Below are positions 27,838-40,690 of a stretch of DNA of 64,000 nt, one piece after another. A program made the position numbers and the translations under genes. Origin of the DNA: Mastigias papua (Eukaryota > Cnidaria > Scyphozoa > Rhizostomeae > Mastigiidae); assembly GCA_964019165.1 (NCBI GenBank), contig OZ025269.1, forward strand, positions 13,330,422-13,394,421, written 5' to 3'. Within the stretch, counting starts at the first letter, position 1, and every line of letters begins with the position of its first letter. The notes under the pieces were generated by a model that did not search any database, was not told the DNA's origin, and saw only the letters and a list, made by a program, of their open reading frames with translations.

Positions 27838-28278
27838 TTCGATTAGAGGGCATATTTCCGGAAGATCTTTGCCGCAAAGCATCAAGTCCGAGATATTTTG
27901 GCGAAAAGTTTTGGCGCAGAACTATGGTGCAAACAATTTTTCGCGTAGCTCTATGGCTCAACGATCTTCCAAGTCCCGCTTTCTGCCAGTAATTCAAACC
28001 CTTTATGTCCTACTTAATATGTTTCAGACACAAAGGAAACTGTGCAATTCATGCTTGTGGTACATAAAATTACGAGGGTGAAAAATCTTCGGCGCAAATT
28101 TGAAGTGAGATTCAACGGAGCTGGTTACAGGCCTGTAGTGGAATACTCTAATCAGACTCAAACCATCCGTAGCTTATGGGATTTTGTGCAAGATACCGAA
28201 TTCCACTAAAGCTAAAAATCAGAAAGTCACCTAAACTGTTCTTATATATCAGAGTATCATAGCTCCAGTATTGCATGT

Positions 28279-28607
28279 TTTCTTGCTGAAAAGAAACTTT
28301 TTCCGTTCAGCACTCCAACTTTCTTAGCTGTTTCATGATTTCAGAACTGAAACTACCCTTAAAAGATTTCTTATCAAGAATAGAAGTTTGTGTAACACTA
28401 CATTGTCACACAGACAGACAGGTACTACTTAAATATTACGCTCATCTACATAGGATACCACAAGAAACCGATTGTCTAGCGTGAATATTCGAATTTTAGT
28501 GGAATATCATTTATCAACTTTCTTCGGTCCCAAGAACCCAGTACTGAACTTTCTCAATGTCTTGAGCAGTTGAGCACTACTCTTTTACAAATAAACCATC
28601 TTATGCA
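28279..28607 (-). mobile_element. MITE family B, copy 1
   Basis: Similar in reverse order to the copies at 28,996 and 54,702. Shared landmarks: TTTCTTGCTGAAAAGAAACT at the end, TGATTTCAGAACTGAAACT, a CAGACAGACAG segment and CCCAGTACTGAACTTTCTCA. The other end is CTACTCTTTTACAAATAA. Confidence 0.65.
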
Positions 28608-28995
28608 GAAACATGTATAGCGATAACTCTCTCACACAGGAGCTTGAAAATAGCTGGGCAAAAATAATCTATCGTCCAATTTATAGATCGTCGAATTCGC
28701 GACTCCAGAGCTTTCATCGTACATATTTTTGGACAACTAACAGCTTCCATGCAATACAGACTATTGAAGTTAAACTAAACAGTTCAACACTTTTCATCAT
28801 ACAATAAACAGGCTACTGAGGAGAGAACAGAAGTTAACAAATCAAGCAGTCCCAATTATTGTTACGTATTTTGCATCAAGTCAATTTTTGTCGAAGAATT
28901 TATTTGAATGAGTAGCAGCGTATATATGGCAATGACCTAAATTGTTATATTACCTAATAGCTACTATTTGAAAGCCTAACACACGTTGATTAAAA

Positions 28996-29311
28996 GTGGC
29001 TTGTATGAAAGCAGTACTCGACTGCTCAAAATATTAAAACAGTTCAGTACCGGACTGCACAAACCTAAGAAAGTTGATAAGTCATATACCTCTAAAGCTC
29101 CAATATTCACGCAAGGCAATCGTAGCTTTTACTTAGTCTGTACAAATTTATTGCGGCAACATATGTCTGTCTGTGCAGCACTGTAGTGTGTAGTGTTACG
29201 TATACGCGGATATTCTTGCTAAGAAAAGTCTTCAGAAAGTTTCAGTACTGAAATCAAGAAAAAGTTAAGAAAGTTTCAGTGTTGGGTGAAAAAACTTTCT
29301 TATAAGAAAAG
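28996..29311 (+). mobile_element. MITE family B, copy 2
   Basis: It ends in AACTTTCTTATAAGAAAAGT, the inverted complement of the left end of the copy at 54,702 (ACTTTTCTTTATAAGAAAGT). It includes AGTACTCGACTGCTC, CGCAAGGCAATCGTAGCTTT and AGTTTCAGTACTGAAATCA. The left terminus is eroded (CTTGTATGAAAGCAG). Confidence 0.7.
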
Positions 29312-29680
29312 TGTACATACTATCTATCCACTAACAAATCACCATGTCCAGACAATTATAAGTAGGGAGGGGGTTTTTCTAGTATTTTATGTGGAGCAAT
29401 GGCCTTGGGTAAGTAGATAGAGAGATACGATCAAGCATGGATAGATTATGACCAGGTATATTTTTGACCAACTATTTTTACAAAGCCAACTTGTTTAATA
29501 GTGCCTTTTATATAAGCCATGATCAAGAATTAATTTGTAAGACCACAAATTAACAACTTTCTATTTATTGATAGCAATTCAAGGCTGAATTCTGATCACA
29601 CTTTCCCATTTACACTAAATTCTCTGCTGCATAGCTAACTTTCTTGATAATTCGCAGGCATCGGGTGTGACACCGCGACA

Positions 29681-29696
29681 CCCCCCCACCCCACCC
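29681..29696 (-). other. Potential G-quadruplex
   Basis: The plus strand has runs of 7, 4 and 3 C separated by single A. The minus strand therefore reads GGGTGGGGTGGGGGGG, which can provide four G-tracts of three with one-base loops. It lies deep in the intron, on the gene's coding strand. Confidence 0.5.
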
Positions 29697-29944
29697 TCCA
29701 TCCAATCTTCGATATTTTCTTGACAATTTAGTTGCACATACCTCAAATGGTTTCTAAACAATTGTAATCAGTGGTAACGATAGAGAAGTGCTTTCTTAAA
29801 AGTTTTAGAATGTTGACGTAGCATGGAACGCTTGTTGGATTAGAAGGCAACTTTCTATGGAACATGAAACGCAACTTTACTACATGTTTTTTCTTAAAGA
29901 AAGCTTTCTCCCCTAGTATTGAAACCTTAGTAGCTTTTCCATAA

Positions 29945-30035
29945 ATCAAGTACTATAACTTTCCTGAGATTTCTTCGGCAAGAATATTCCAGTTTGTATA
30001 GCACTGCAGTGTTGCAGAGTCAAACAGGCACTACC
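29945..30035 (-). repeat. MITE family B fragment
   Basis: TTTCTTCGGCAAGAATATTC, GTATAGCACTGCAGTGTTGC and AAACAGGCACTACC match the middle of family B. Confidence 0.5.
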
Positions 30036-30225
30036 AGGCGCCCAACTACCCTTGGGGATGGTCTTGGGGATCCAAACCCCTGCTCTTTTCATTCAATAGC
30101 ATAAAAGTGCCCTCTTTCTTGGAATACCTTGGAACTATTTACAATTTTTTTGCTGAATAGATCTGATTATAGTCACCCATAGACTTCAAAGCAGCAAAAT
30201 CCTGAACATTCCTTTGTTCCTAAGT

Positions 30226-30325
30226 CAGGCCCGTAGGCAAGGGGGACTAGGGAGATGGCCATTCTAGAATTTTGAAGCCTGACTCGGTGCCCCTAAATAA
30301 ATGGTGCATTCTAACATGTCTTGCA
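30226..30325 (+). repeat. Dispersed repeat H, copy 2
   Basis: Colinear with 27,737-27,837: GGCCCGTAGGCAAGGGGG, GACTCGGTGCCCCTAAATAA, TGGTGCAT. Confidence 0.6.
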
Positions 30326-31369
30326 TCATCTTCTCATTCATCAGGTTAGTCTCACTTGCAAACAAATTACGACTTCACACCATAGATGGCAGCAATTAAT
30401 CTCCTTTGTTCACAACTATTCCTCGCTCGCCATCACTTACTTTTCATAACATTGTTGCTTTGCGGGAGCTGACTCCCCAAACTTCTTCAGTGAAAAACTC
30501 CAGAAACTGGCTTTGCTTTTGATTTTTTCCTCGTGGAGAAAAGTCACCGATCTTTTACAGGTCTGTAGGCATTGTCTCACGTTATGAGGTAAAACAGCTA
30601 TTTAATATATCTTAAAATACAATCTCAGAAATTACTTGGGGGCTGCTATGTCCGCTCTGCCCTTCCACTACCTGATGTCTGACCAAAGTTGCTTTGTTTT
30701 TCATCTATAAGTCTCGGCGCCACTAGAGGACGGAGGCTTCAATGCAACATTTTTCAAGAAATTTTTACTTTCTATTTTGATTTTTATTGTAAATTTTTCA
30801 TGCAACCACTATGCTAATCAGCTAAATTTAAGTCTGGCAGATGATGCCTTTTCCGGCTAGTCTAGAGCGGTGAGATTTGAAAACTTTTCTGTCGCGTCAG
30901 ACCCAACCACGGTGGGCCCTTCTATGTCACTAAAGGAAGCATCGAGCCTTCATACAACTCCGCCTAGGCCACTTAACAACCTGGTAGTCACCACGAATGG
31001 AGTAACTGTGCCCCTCTCCCCTAAAATCCCCTTGACTTCGGCCTATTCTAAGTCTGCAAAATATCATTTAAGCTACGTATATTCTCTTGAAAGAATTTTG
31101 GGTGTCTCTTTATGCGGACTAGACTCCTGCCTTCGAAAAATCCTTGTTGCGAGCCTGACTAAACAGTCATAACACTAATACACACATACTATCACAGATC
31201 ATCTCAAGCTTGTATCAGCTTAGGTCTCAGAATTCCAGCATACGTGTATGCTTTTGTCGGGGTTGATTCATTGAAAACATGAGTATTCTCTGTGGTGAAC
31301 ACTTACTATGTACACATCGTTTTTATGAGGATACCTAATCTGAGACTCAACAATCTGAGCTTTTTTCAA

Positions 31370-31660
31370 TTTGAGCTAACAATATTCTTAAATTATTCTT
31401 AAATTTTTGTGATTATAAGCATTAATACTCGCATAGACTATATTCTTATTATGAAAAGTGTGAAACTGAGACTCTCCAAATTGAGTTGCGTTATAGTTTA
31501 ATAACTCAAAGACCCGATAAGTGCAGCTGACACTTGTTTTACTTTCTAAAGAAAACTCAAATAAGCTAAAAATCTAAGACATACGAAGCTTGAGCCTGGC
31601 AGTATTCTTAAATCATTCTTAAATTTTAGCGCTTTTGAGCCTTGATATTCCTATAGAATA
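31370..31660. repeat. Pair of TTCTTAAATTATTCTTAAATTTT direct repeats
   Basis: ATTCTTAAATTATTCTTAAA at about 31,384 and ATTCTTAAATCATTCTTAAA at about 31,606 are direct copies, each near a GAGCCT/GAGCT segment. The content is like MITE family F subterminal repeats, and this may be the remains of one. Confidence 0.4.
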
Positions 31661-31899
31661 TATTGCTATAACGTGTGTATACAGCTACTGCTTTACGGGT
31701 AATGTTCTTACAGTAGCCTACGTCGCAAAGGTAAATAAAGCAAAGCAAAATGGTTTCTTAAGGAGAGTTATACGTGGCAAAGATTTCTGCAGCTTACAAA
31801 GATTTCTACAAATAGACAGGACTAACGCCATTTCCAGTGATGAAACCTTAAATTGCGCTTGCACCAAATATACGATTGGTTTGTTTGCACCAAACATGC

Positions 31900-31957
31900 G
31901 TTGCACGTTGCAAAAATCAATGTTGCACGTTGCAAAAATCGATGTTGCACGGTGCAA
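31900..31957. repeat. 22-bp tandem repeat
   Basis: About 2.6 copies of a unit starting GTTGCACGTTGCAAAAATC; GTTGCACGTTGCAA is itself nearly palindromic (TTGCACGTTGCAA). Confidence 0.85.
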
Positions 31958-33584
31958 TGGGCTGCAACAAAAGCTTCAAAAGAAATTCCCCGTTTAGCAT
32001 TAGTGCGAAGGACTTCTTCATGTCATACCAATATTAAGTTTACTAAACGCATGTCTTATCACCAAGTATTTGTAGTTCAGTATGTGATCCCTGGAAATCA
32101 AACTAACATAACAATAAACACTTTTCTTCCTTTGAGTAGAATTAGATATTGAGGAGGATTTCCAGAAATCTCAGGTTTAATCACCGAGAAGTTTTAAAGG
32201 CGATCGGATTTAATTGTACGTTGAAGCATGTTAGCTGTGCCAATGTGGTCTAAAAAAGCACAGGATCTGTGCTCTCGTAAATATTTCCTTTGAGGAAGTT
32301 AGCTCTATGATGTATTACGATATTTTGTGCGCCATCGAGGGAAGCTGCGGAATAAGACATTTCCATGAATAAATATTCGAGTAGGGGTTGCTTCATGTCG
32401 AATAGCAGATTCCATAGAGAAGACGGCCATTCCGCTAGCATATTTTGCAAGCAGTATAAAACATGTAATGGCATAAGTTGGGCTCAGAAAATTACAAGGA
32501 ATTAGATAAAAACATATTGGGCTCAGCGGGATCTATTGGCGAAAATGATCTGGACTGATATAAACTAGTTCTACATCGCAACAGGTAGGCCAGATATTGG
32601 GTAAATGTTTGGTTGCTTGAATACCTCTGCAAGTCACTTCTGTCGGATCCCAATTCTCAGTTAGAAGCCAGAATCAGTCTGGGTTCTCAATAACAAATCT
32701 TGTCATCTATATAGACCTTAATGAATTAGGCCCATAACATATCACCCTATTGCATCTTTTTAGCTCTGAATTGCTACATACTACTTTGACTAACATGTGG
32801 AACTTAATCTTATCAATAGCCTACTGTGTGCTCTTGCCAGTGCAAGGAATATGTATGTGTTTGAGATTTAATAAAGTCGAAGCTTTTGCAGTTATAATTG
32901 TTTCTTACTACATTTTAGTGCTCCAAAAATTTCATTGTTCTTCTTAACACAGAAGTTTATCATTTCAAACCTAAGTCTCTTCACCGTCTTATTGAGCGAA
33001 TCAGTTTTGAGTTATGTCCCACAAAAAACATGCCTAAAAACAACTTAATTACACCTTTAAGGCAAATTTCCAATCACTTTGAATCATCAGGAAGCCCGAG
33101 ACAAACCGCTTTGCGAAAATAGTAGTGTCTAGATTTCATTTAGTTTATAGGTATGGTGGGACGTATCTACTGTTAAAGCTTCCAAGTTGATTTAATTTCG
33201 TAGAAAAACGAAAACTAAAAGAAATGAAAGATAGTCCAGCAAAGTAGAACAAATAATTTACGTAAAGCATATTTTTTAAATAAGTGGAGTAAAGAGCCTG
33301 AGAAATATCACAACATAATAAGTACGAAGTTGCGTAGGAAAATTCACTTCAGATACGCAAGGAAATTAGCAGGAATTAATCAAATAGATTCACTTCTATT
33401 TGCTTCCAAACAAGACCTCTAAAGAAAAAGTCCTAACTTGATGCAAATAGTGAAAGTAATGGAATTCTATTAGATTCTGAGAAGTTTGGGATAAATTGCA
33501 ACAACTGTTCCACAATGTTATCACAAGGCTATAGAAAGAGAGATCAAAAAGATCAGGATGTATTCGAAAGCAAATTGAACATAC

Positions 33585-34080
33585 CTTGCTCTGTGTGCCT
33601 CGATGGAATTGAACTGTCGCTCAGGTTCCTCTTCGCATGCATCTTCACATGTGCCATCTCATCTTGCTTGATCTGATGCGGGCTAGGGAACCTGTGTGAC
33701 GGCACAGGACTTACATAGTGAGGAGATTGACTAGATCTTTGCGGTTGGCAGCATAGAATATCTTGAGTCCATCTGCCTCGAGACGTTGATACCTGACAGC
33801 CACACGGAAATTTTGGCGAGGGAATTCTTACAGACAACGGTGCTGTACATCCCAAAAATGCCCCTGGTTGCTGGCAAGAACACAATGCACCATCATTTCT
33901 ATGGAAAGGTAGTCTTCTATCGTGACAATGTACATCGGCATTTCTTAGTGGTTTGTTAAACCTTGACGTAGCAGTGAAGTTGCTGTGGTGCTCGTCTTTA
34001 TCCCGTGCTTCATCACTGAGAATATCTTTAATCAAAAAAGACCGTCTCCGTTTGGGTGTAGATCGGCTGAAACTCGACAT
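33585..34080 (-). CDS. NK3-like: NK3-like homeobox gene, exon 1 (start codon and TN/EH1 motif)
   Basis: Encodes residues 1-165 plus the first base of codon 166. The start is the ATG at 34,080 (context AATAATGTCG, A at -3). The frame upstream has no other ATG before a TAA at 34,131-34,129. Residues 13-23 read RSFLIKDILSD, the TN/EH1-type motif by which NK-class proteins bind Groucho/TLE corepressors (family knowledge); vertebrate Nkx3 has the similar SFLIQDIL. Basic residues KRRR precede it. The rest is low in recognisable structure, with Cys/His and Ser/Pro richness (CHDRR, CSC, CGC, PSPK). The exon ends at a consensus donor, CAAG|GTATGT, in phase 1. This matches the acceptor of the homeobox exon 17.6 kb away, and joining gives 897 bp = 298 codons plus stop. 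No second intron is needed. Assignment of this exon to the same gene rests on phase, strand and the motif pair. Confidence 0.85.
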
Positions 34081-34192
34081 TATTCGAGGTAGTAACCAGC
34101 GATGATAGGACCTCGGCACTTCGATTACTTAATTAGAGATAGCTATGTTGAAAAGCGACACTCTCCGGCAGGCACTCAGGGTCACTCGCAGG

Positions 34193-34198
34193 CTTATA
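34193..34198 (-). promoter_or_regulatory. Possible TATA box of the NK3-like gene
   Basis: The minus strand has ATTATAAGCC about 115 bp before the ATG, which would place a start site near 34,165 and a 5' UTR of about 85 nt. It is only a short match. Confidence 0.25.
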
Positions 34199-35629
34199 AT
34201 GATCTCTTATTGTAATAACACACTTAAATCCCATCAAGTAACACATGGATCAATTGACAGCTTTTAGAACTGGTGCTTAAACAAACGATCTATTCGAAGT
34301 CAAACAACCGGTTGAAAATGTAAGCACACAGACGACCGATGATTGGTCTGTTCGTAGCCCATCGATCGATTTAGCAAACGCTGTTCAAATATGCGACTGA
34401 TTCAAGGCATTCAAGGACTAGAGGCTAAAGCAAATTCTACGAACTACCGTATTAGCACTCATGTGGAAATATGGACGGGCCACCAGCAATGGTTAAAGCC
34501 AAAATGTTCCAATGTGCTGCTTGGTATGTTCTCCTCGAGTTAAACAGCATGATGCTTGCACCTGTGAATATTACCCAAGGTTCCGTCTCTTAATGAAATT
34601 CCCTCGTAAAACAGCAGAACGCTAACAGCCAATTAATGAGAGTAAATATCCCTCATTACCGACAACAAACTCTGTACAGTATACGAGAATCATGTACACA
34701 AACGTGGGCCTACAAGGAAGCAAAATGAAGGCTTCAAGGCGTCCATGAAAACGGTAACTTAGATAATGAGTAGGTACGATACAAAAAACAGAGTTGCCGA
34801 TACATGGATTGCAGTTCAGATAAGAACAAATTTTTTCTAAAGACTTCATTCCCACTTCCTTAAAGTACAAACAATTTAAGCTTTTAATGAACATAGCGTG
34901 ATGTTGCAAACCAGTGCCATTTCCTTTAGGAAACTTCGTCCTTTTATTAGAGACCACACGAAAATATGATTTGAAACTTGATCTCAGATTTTCTATGAAG
35001 CTTTGTTATTCTTCATGACGGCCTTGGGAAGTGCAGGTCTTGGCCACACAATAATCTTGGCTCAAGGAGTTCTTGGGATACGACATAATGAAGTACAAAG
35101 CAGAACTCAAGAAATTTATCGTATGTCTAAAATTGAGGCTACCAAAGTTAGTAAATTGAGATTCCTCACGTAGAATGAGGTAGTTTATAATCAAAAATTA
35201 GCCCCCAGAAATTACTCAGACTAACTTCTATAATGAAGAGGAGATGGGTGAAAGGGAAAGGAGGAAATTTGAGAGGAAGGGAGAACGTAAGAGAGAATCT
35301 ACCTTGACATTTACTTGAGAGAATTGAAATTACTTGACATCTTAGAAACAATAGGCCTACTGGTTGCGAAACAATTATTGCTCAGTAAAATGCGTTAAAA
35401 TCAAATTAGAAAAAGAGACTATGGAGATGGAAAAGGTATACTGAAATAAATGTCATTGCATTATTTAAAGCCAGGGAAATGCTCTGTTAAAATATTTACT
35501 CTGTGGAAATTATAGCCCTTTGTTTGTGCTTAAGCAAACGTTGAAAGAGGAAGAAAAAGGACTCGCTGGGAGCCTATGAGTCTATGTAAACACTATAAAA
35601 AATATGAAATGCTGTACAGCTACCGCACT
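34199..35629. other. Upstream intergenic sequence
   Basis: No gene or repeat was recognised. At 35,230-35,298 the plus strand is markedly purine-rich (GAAGAGGAGATGGG, GGAGGAAATTTGAGAGGAAG). Regulatory sequence for the homeobox gene is likely here but cannot be pinpointed. Confidence 0.4.
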
Positions 35630-36003
35630 ATACATCTTTTTATAAGAAACCTAGCTCAAGGCCTGGTAGAAAAATTTTCTTAATTTCTGGTCACATTCTA
35701 GTTCTAAACCATTTTTACAAGCTTCTTAATTAACAGAAAAAAAATGTATTGAAATCGAAACAAAACATAAAAAACATAATCGTATTTTGTAATGCCCATA
35801 AGACTTCGCTTTAAAGCACATAAACATGCTGTAGCGGACACTCTAGATCCTTGGAGGAAAATTGTATTTCCGAGACTGTGAAAGATGTCATGAAGCCATT
35901 TCTAAAGCCTCTTAACTTTTTCCTTGTAGTTCTAAAAGTTTCTCAAATTTCAGGCTGCATAGTACCATGTTTCTTATAAACTGATTTATTATAAAAAGTG
36001 TAA
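35630..36003. mobile_element. MITE family G, copy 1
   Basis: The left end CATCTTTTTATAAGAAACCT and the right end TTTATTATAAAAAGTGTAAC are inverted complements over about 15 bp. After the left end comes AGCTCAAGGCCTGGTAG, also found in family A as GAGCTCAAGGCCTAGTTCC. Inside are repeated TTTCTTAATTT and CTTCTTAATT words. Confidence 0.65.
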
Positions 36004-36147
36004 CGACGAGAAGATCAATATCACTTAGGATGGACTCTGACCCAAAGGCAATTGCATATCAAAGGGCATACAATTGCACAATGCCATGCAATTCATCATC
36101 TTGTCTTTACTTCTCTGATGGCATAGAGCTTTTTAGCACTACACGAT

Positions 36148-36695
36148 GTTTTACTAAGAAACCACTGTATAAGGAACATATATAAGGCCGAAATATTTAA
36201 AGAACTTATACTACCAAAGGAAAATTCCTTATGGATCTTTTCAATTTAGAATACTTTTTTAACTGCAAACAGTCGATCATTAAGAAGCCAAAATGGTTAA
36301 CCCGTGGAAAAGTGGGTAAAGGAATATTTCACATCAGTCTTGTTGACTTATGGGTCATGAAAAAGCAAAATGTCATATTTTAACTTGGTATAACACCTCT
36401 CTATAAGAAATTCCATAAATAAGGTATGGAAGAGATACAACAAGTCGTTAATTTTGCTAATGGTCATTTACCATTCTACCCCGGGTTACCTACTCTAGTC
36501 AACACATCCTATAACCCTTGTAGCAAGTGGTTCATAGATGTGCTTCCGTTAAAATTCGCAATATCCATAATGCCCCTTTTTATAATATCTATAGCACTAA
36601 TTGTGAAGTTGAAATTAAGGAGCTATCAAGGACCTATTAGTGCTACAACTTGATCACTGAGGGGTCTGAAAATAAGGAACTTTTGGAACTAGCTT
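36148..36695 (+). mobile_element. MITE family A, copy 3 (diverged)
   Basis: It begins GATGTTTTACTAAGAAACC, with TATAAGGAACATATATAAGG, CCGAAATATTTAAAGAACTT, GCAAACAGTCGATCATTAAG, AAATTAAGGAGC, TTGATCACTGAGG and GGAACTTTTGGAACTAGC in the family order. The right terminal repeat is lost. About 120 bp longer than the other copies, with unrelated sequence in the middle. Confidence 0.7.
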
Positions 36696-38486
36696 TGGCC
36701 TACACAGTGTGTATTACATCTATAGTTTGGATCAAGTAGAATTTCGTAACGCAGCGTATACCATATACACGTTTATAACGGTAACTATACGACATAAAAT
36801 AAAAGTTAAATACTGAATCATGAAAAAGCCAAGAGAGTTTCAGTTCTAGAAGAAAATATTTCTCATGAAAAAGTTTAAATGAAGTTTCAATAGCACTGGT
36901 ACTTAGGCTCTGCTGGAAAGCGTATTACTGAAATACTTCTTTGGGAGAGGTTTCTTAAATCAGAAGTAACAAGCAATGTTTTGGAGGAGGGTTTGTTGTT
37001 GACTTTTTATTAGGAATGCGCAGAGTTGATGGCATTGTCTGTTTGTTTCAAAATATCGGTTACACTTATTCTATATCTGAAGCTGATCAAACTATTTTAT
37101 AAAATTCAAAGCAAATTGCCTTTCGGATTCTAACTCAGTAACATTCTAAGGGCAGATTCATTTGATTAAGTCTCGCTGTTTATCAGCAATAGCTTTGTTA
37201 CAATACGTAAAGGAATGCAGACCTACTCCCTCTATTAATGATATCTCCAACCTACAATTGTTCACAGCCACCGTTCCCTATTTTTACCAACAAATTTAAG
37301 CTTTTCTTAAACCGAATAGGTGCGATTTACAATTTTGATCTGAGTTTTCCATGTGCAGCTTGATCCTCCTTTTGCCACCTTGCAGGGGAGTCCCCCGTAA
37401 CGGAGAATATTATTTTAAAGACCCTTTCTGTGACAGTATCAACCATTCTACTTTGAATGTGAAAGTCACCAAAAAAATGGCTATCAAGCAACTTGCTATT
37501 AACAATCCTATTAGTTTATCGGCAAACGCATTCAATAGTAATTCAAAGAAAACAGTAAATTGTTGGAATTAGGACCAGAAGAAACACACTCACAATGGAA
37601 GAAACCAGCGGTCAGGTTGCATAGCTAACAAATTTCGTAATTGTAACATGTGCGGTGCTGTTTTAGTCATGGGTACGGAGTTGCAAGTAATAACAGCTGT
37701 GTGTGCAGGTTCTCCTTGGTTGATAGCAGATAGTTTTTGCATCTGACCAAGTTGAGCTATTAAAACATTAATATTAATTATTATTACCATGGCTACGACA
37801 ACTACTGCTATTATTACTGTACAAGGTATGTAGTCATTGATATTATGTGATTATAGTACGTGTTTGTTGAACATGGTCTCTGAATCCTCAGAAATGTCCC
37901 CGGTTCACAGGCTACATAATGCCTCTTTCTTCTTTTTTATTTTCTCTGGATTTGGGAAAGAAACTTTTAAGCATGAAAAGGCCCTTAAACAAAATATTCC
38001 TGGGGACTCAATGCCACGCTGCTACGCCATTGTTTTTCCATTAATTCCGAGTAGAACAGGGTTGCAACTTGTTTTTAATGCCACATAATCTTATCAACTT
38101 CGATATTCACGTCCCGAAGCAGCGTTACTAAGCTCATACCAATTTTCGCTGTGTTCATAGTTGTAATTTTTGTATACTTGCCAATGCAATGACCTTTGCT
38201 ACTGGACAATACCTGCATTACCTCTGTGTGAGAGTGTCGCTACTGCAAAGTAAGCATTCAGAAACTACAGGTGCGACTATTTTTTCCCTTCCTCGGTACA
38301 TTCCATAGAATAAAGAAATCTCCTCTTCATCAGTGTGATGCTTAATTAAAGTCGCTCTAATGGTATGTCTTCTGCTGCCAATAGTATTCCTTAATATATT
38401 ATTTTTATTATTTTTTACTAGTATTTATCATTCAGTAGTATCCTGAATATAGGAAACATATATTAAAGAAATCCATACCATGAAAA
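36696..38486. other. Unassigned intergenic sequence
   Basis: Apart from a MITE family B fragment at 36,812-36,885 (AGAGAGTTTCAGTTCTAGAA, AAATATTTCTCATGAAAAAG), no recognisable gene or repeat was found. Confidence 0.5.
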
Positions 38487-39207
38487 AATATTTCTTTATA
38501 AGAAACTGGTAAAGGTCTAACAAGTGCTTGTTTCTTATTGAAAATCTTTTGTAGATATTAACTCTTTGAGAAGCATAACAAACACTAATGCTGTATAGCA
38601 CAGTAGTAATCGGCCTACATAGTAATGTTTTTTAGGTCAAAATAGCATGTTTTGCCACAATCATAAGAGGTCATGCCAGCGTAGTTGATCACTATAGCGT
38701 AGTTTTCCTGTTAAGAAATTTCACCCTGATTTGAAGTTTACAACTGATATTATAAAGAACGCGTCAGGCCTGAAATTGAAAAAGCTACTTCTTAATTACG
38801 TGACAGTACTGCATTACATATTCTTTCGCCGTAACAAAGGTTGAAATTCTCCAGGACTTCACAGGTTCTTAATGCTAGATACAAACAGGCCGTATCAAAA
38901 ACCACCATAGACCAAGAAGAAAGCTTTAGTAATTTCTGTGCCATGTTAAACTTTCGGAGTTATGTTGCATGAAAGCCGCTAAGGATTATCGGCATTAGAG
39001 AAGACAATGTTTTACATCTTGTTTTCGTTTTCGTTATAATTTTCGTTATAATTTTCGTTATAATTGTCGTTATAATTTTTGTTGTAATTTTCGTTATAAT
39101 TTTTGAGTAAATATAGTAAATTAAGAAACTTTTAGAACTAAACTATCGCCAGAAATTAAGAAACTTCTACTACTAGACTTTGAGCCAGGTTTCTTAAACA
39201 ATAAATA
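38487..39207. mobile_element. MITE family G, copy 2 (probably composite)
   Basis: The left end AAATATTTCTTTATAAGAAA and the right part ATTAAGAAACTTTTAGAACT / CTTTGAGCCAGGTTTCTTAA resemble the two ends of family G. The middle holds another AGAACGCGTCAGGCCTGAAA segment and the 12-bp minisatellite at 39,028. It may be two nested elements. Confidence 0.45.
39028..39107. repeat. 12-bp minisatellite
   Basis: About 6.5 copies of TTTTCGTTATAA, two of them with point changes. Confidence 0.95.
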
Positions 39208-40507
39208 TATGTAGTGCATTTGACAGTCCTTGAGGTTTGAAAGTCAAAGAGCTTTGAAAGAGACATTCTACAGCGAGAGTATTCGTGATATGAAGGAACC
39301 AGGTACCAATAGCATTTGCTCCAGCATGCTCTAGCAATGTAACTAAAATTGTCTTTAACATGAAGCACAAAATACACTTCACTTGTTAACAGAGACTTTC
39401 AACAATCTGTATTCCCCATTTTCCCAACAGTATTGTCTACATTGCCATATATGGTTGTTTTCTTCATAGTTCATGTTTCTCGCGTAAATTCTCTCTGCAT
39501 GTCAAGCTTTCAGTCAGGGTGCTTCCCAACAGAATTTCGGCCAATTTGGTCTTCCTAATGGAGTCAGTCATGAATATCCAAGTAAAGAACGACAAGATGA
39601 AATAATAGCTAATCGCTTTGCCGACCGTGTCTTTTTCTGGAGAGGGGTGTCTCACCCCTACCCCAACACCCCAAAGTGAGGAAAGGCCCAACATTTAGTT
39701 TGCAAGTAGAGGATATCATCATATCGTTGCCAAATAGCTGGAGCTTACAATAAATAGCTTGGAGCTAAGAAAGAAACTTACTTACCAGGTAAGAATTTAG
39801 TTACCACATTAGTGTCCAAAACAGCACCAGAGCTTGATCAGCGACCGCTTAAAGTAAATAGCCAATCTTCCCATCCACTAGAAGCCTTATGAGTAGCTTG
39901 TGAACTAAACAGCATTTGAGTCAGCATAATTCATTTCAGGTAGCATTTTGATTTGTACTGAATCCTGAAAGGGCGTGCATGATCATAATGTGTCCAGTCA
40001 TCGCAAAATATGGAATAACTAAGAACAAAGACTGTCTTGCTTATGATATCATAGAATAACGTTCATAATCGACGTCTGGTTTTAGTCTCATTTTGCATTG
40101 TATTGAAAAAAGTGATAATCACATGCCTCTCATCTTGCTATCTTTCAGCACATGAGCACTTATTCCAAAAATCACTTTTCCTCATGTGATTGCATAATGG
40201 AATAGTGAAACCTTACATGGCCAAGTCTGGTTTGCACGAGCAACTTTTTTATAATAATTGATAGTCTATGGAGTGTTGTACTACTTGTGACAACTGGCAG
40301 CAAATTCTCTGCGACAGTTTTCTGACTAGTACTGTTTTCTCATATCCTAGTAGTCGCTCTGTGCATGATGTTTCATTTTTCATATTTTCTATAGGTTCAA
40401 GATTCTCGTTTCGTTTTTCAGATTTCCATTGTCATGAGTGTCCGGCTTCGTTATTAAGACCTTCCACAACTACGGAGACCTAACAAAAATGGGACCCAAG
40501 TCTGGGA
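39208..40507. other. Unassigned intergenic sequence
   Basis: No gene, RNA or repeat recognised; only short open frames without motifs. Confidence 0.5.
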
Positions 40508-40690
40508 TTTTTTTTTTATGCTCATAAAAATTACAATTACATTCAACGATATAGAGACAAAACATTATGGAATACAAGACAACACCACAGGGAGCATGGA
40601 AATACATAGCAACTTTGCAGCAATTTAAAATTTACTTAAAAAAAAATAAAATAAAATAAAATATATAAAAATAAAATAAAATTACTTTAC
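40508..40690 (-). repeat. Possible retroposon 3' end with A-rich track
   Basis: On the minus strand the segment ends TGTAATTGTAATTTTTATGA, GCATAAAAAAAAA, a typical 3' end of a LINE-like retroposon, although no coding sequence is attached. The other side of the segment is a degenerate AAATA/AAAATA run (40,637-40,681). Confidence 0.3.

Noticed and set aside
33553..33584. Extension of homeobox exon 1 to the stop after GMFNLLSNTS
   Set aside because: A consensus donor CAAG|GTATGT precedes it, and splicing there matches the phase of the homeobox exon. The extension would give a protein without a homeodomain.
34081..34119. Longer N-terminus for homeobox exon 1, starting 13 codons earlier
   Set aside because: The upstream codon at 34,119 is GTG, not ATG. 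The first in-frame ATG after the upstream TAA is at 34,080, immediately before the TN motif.
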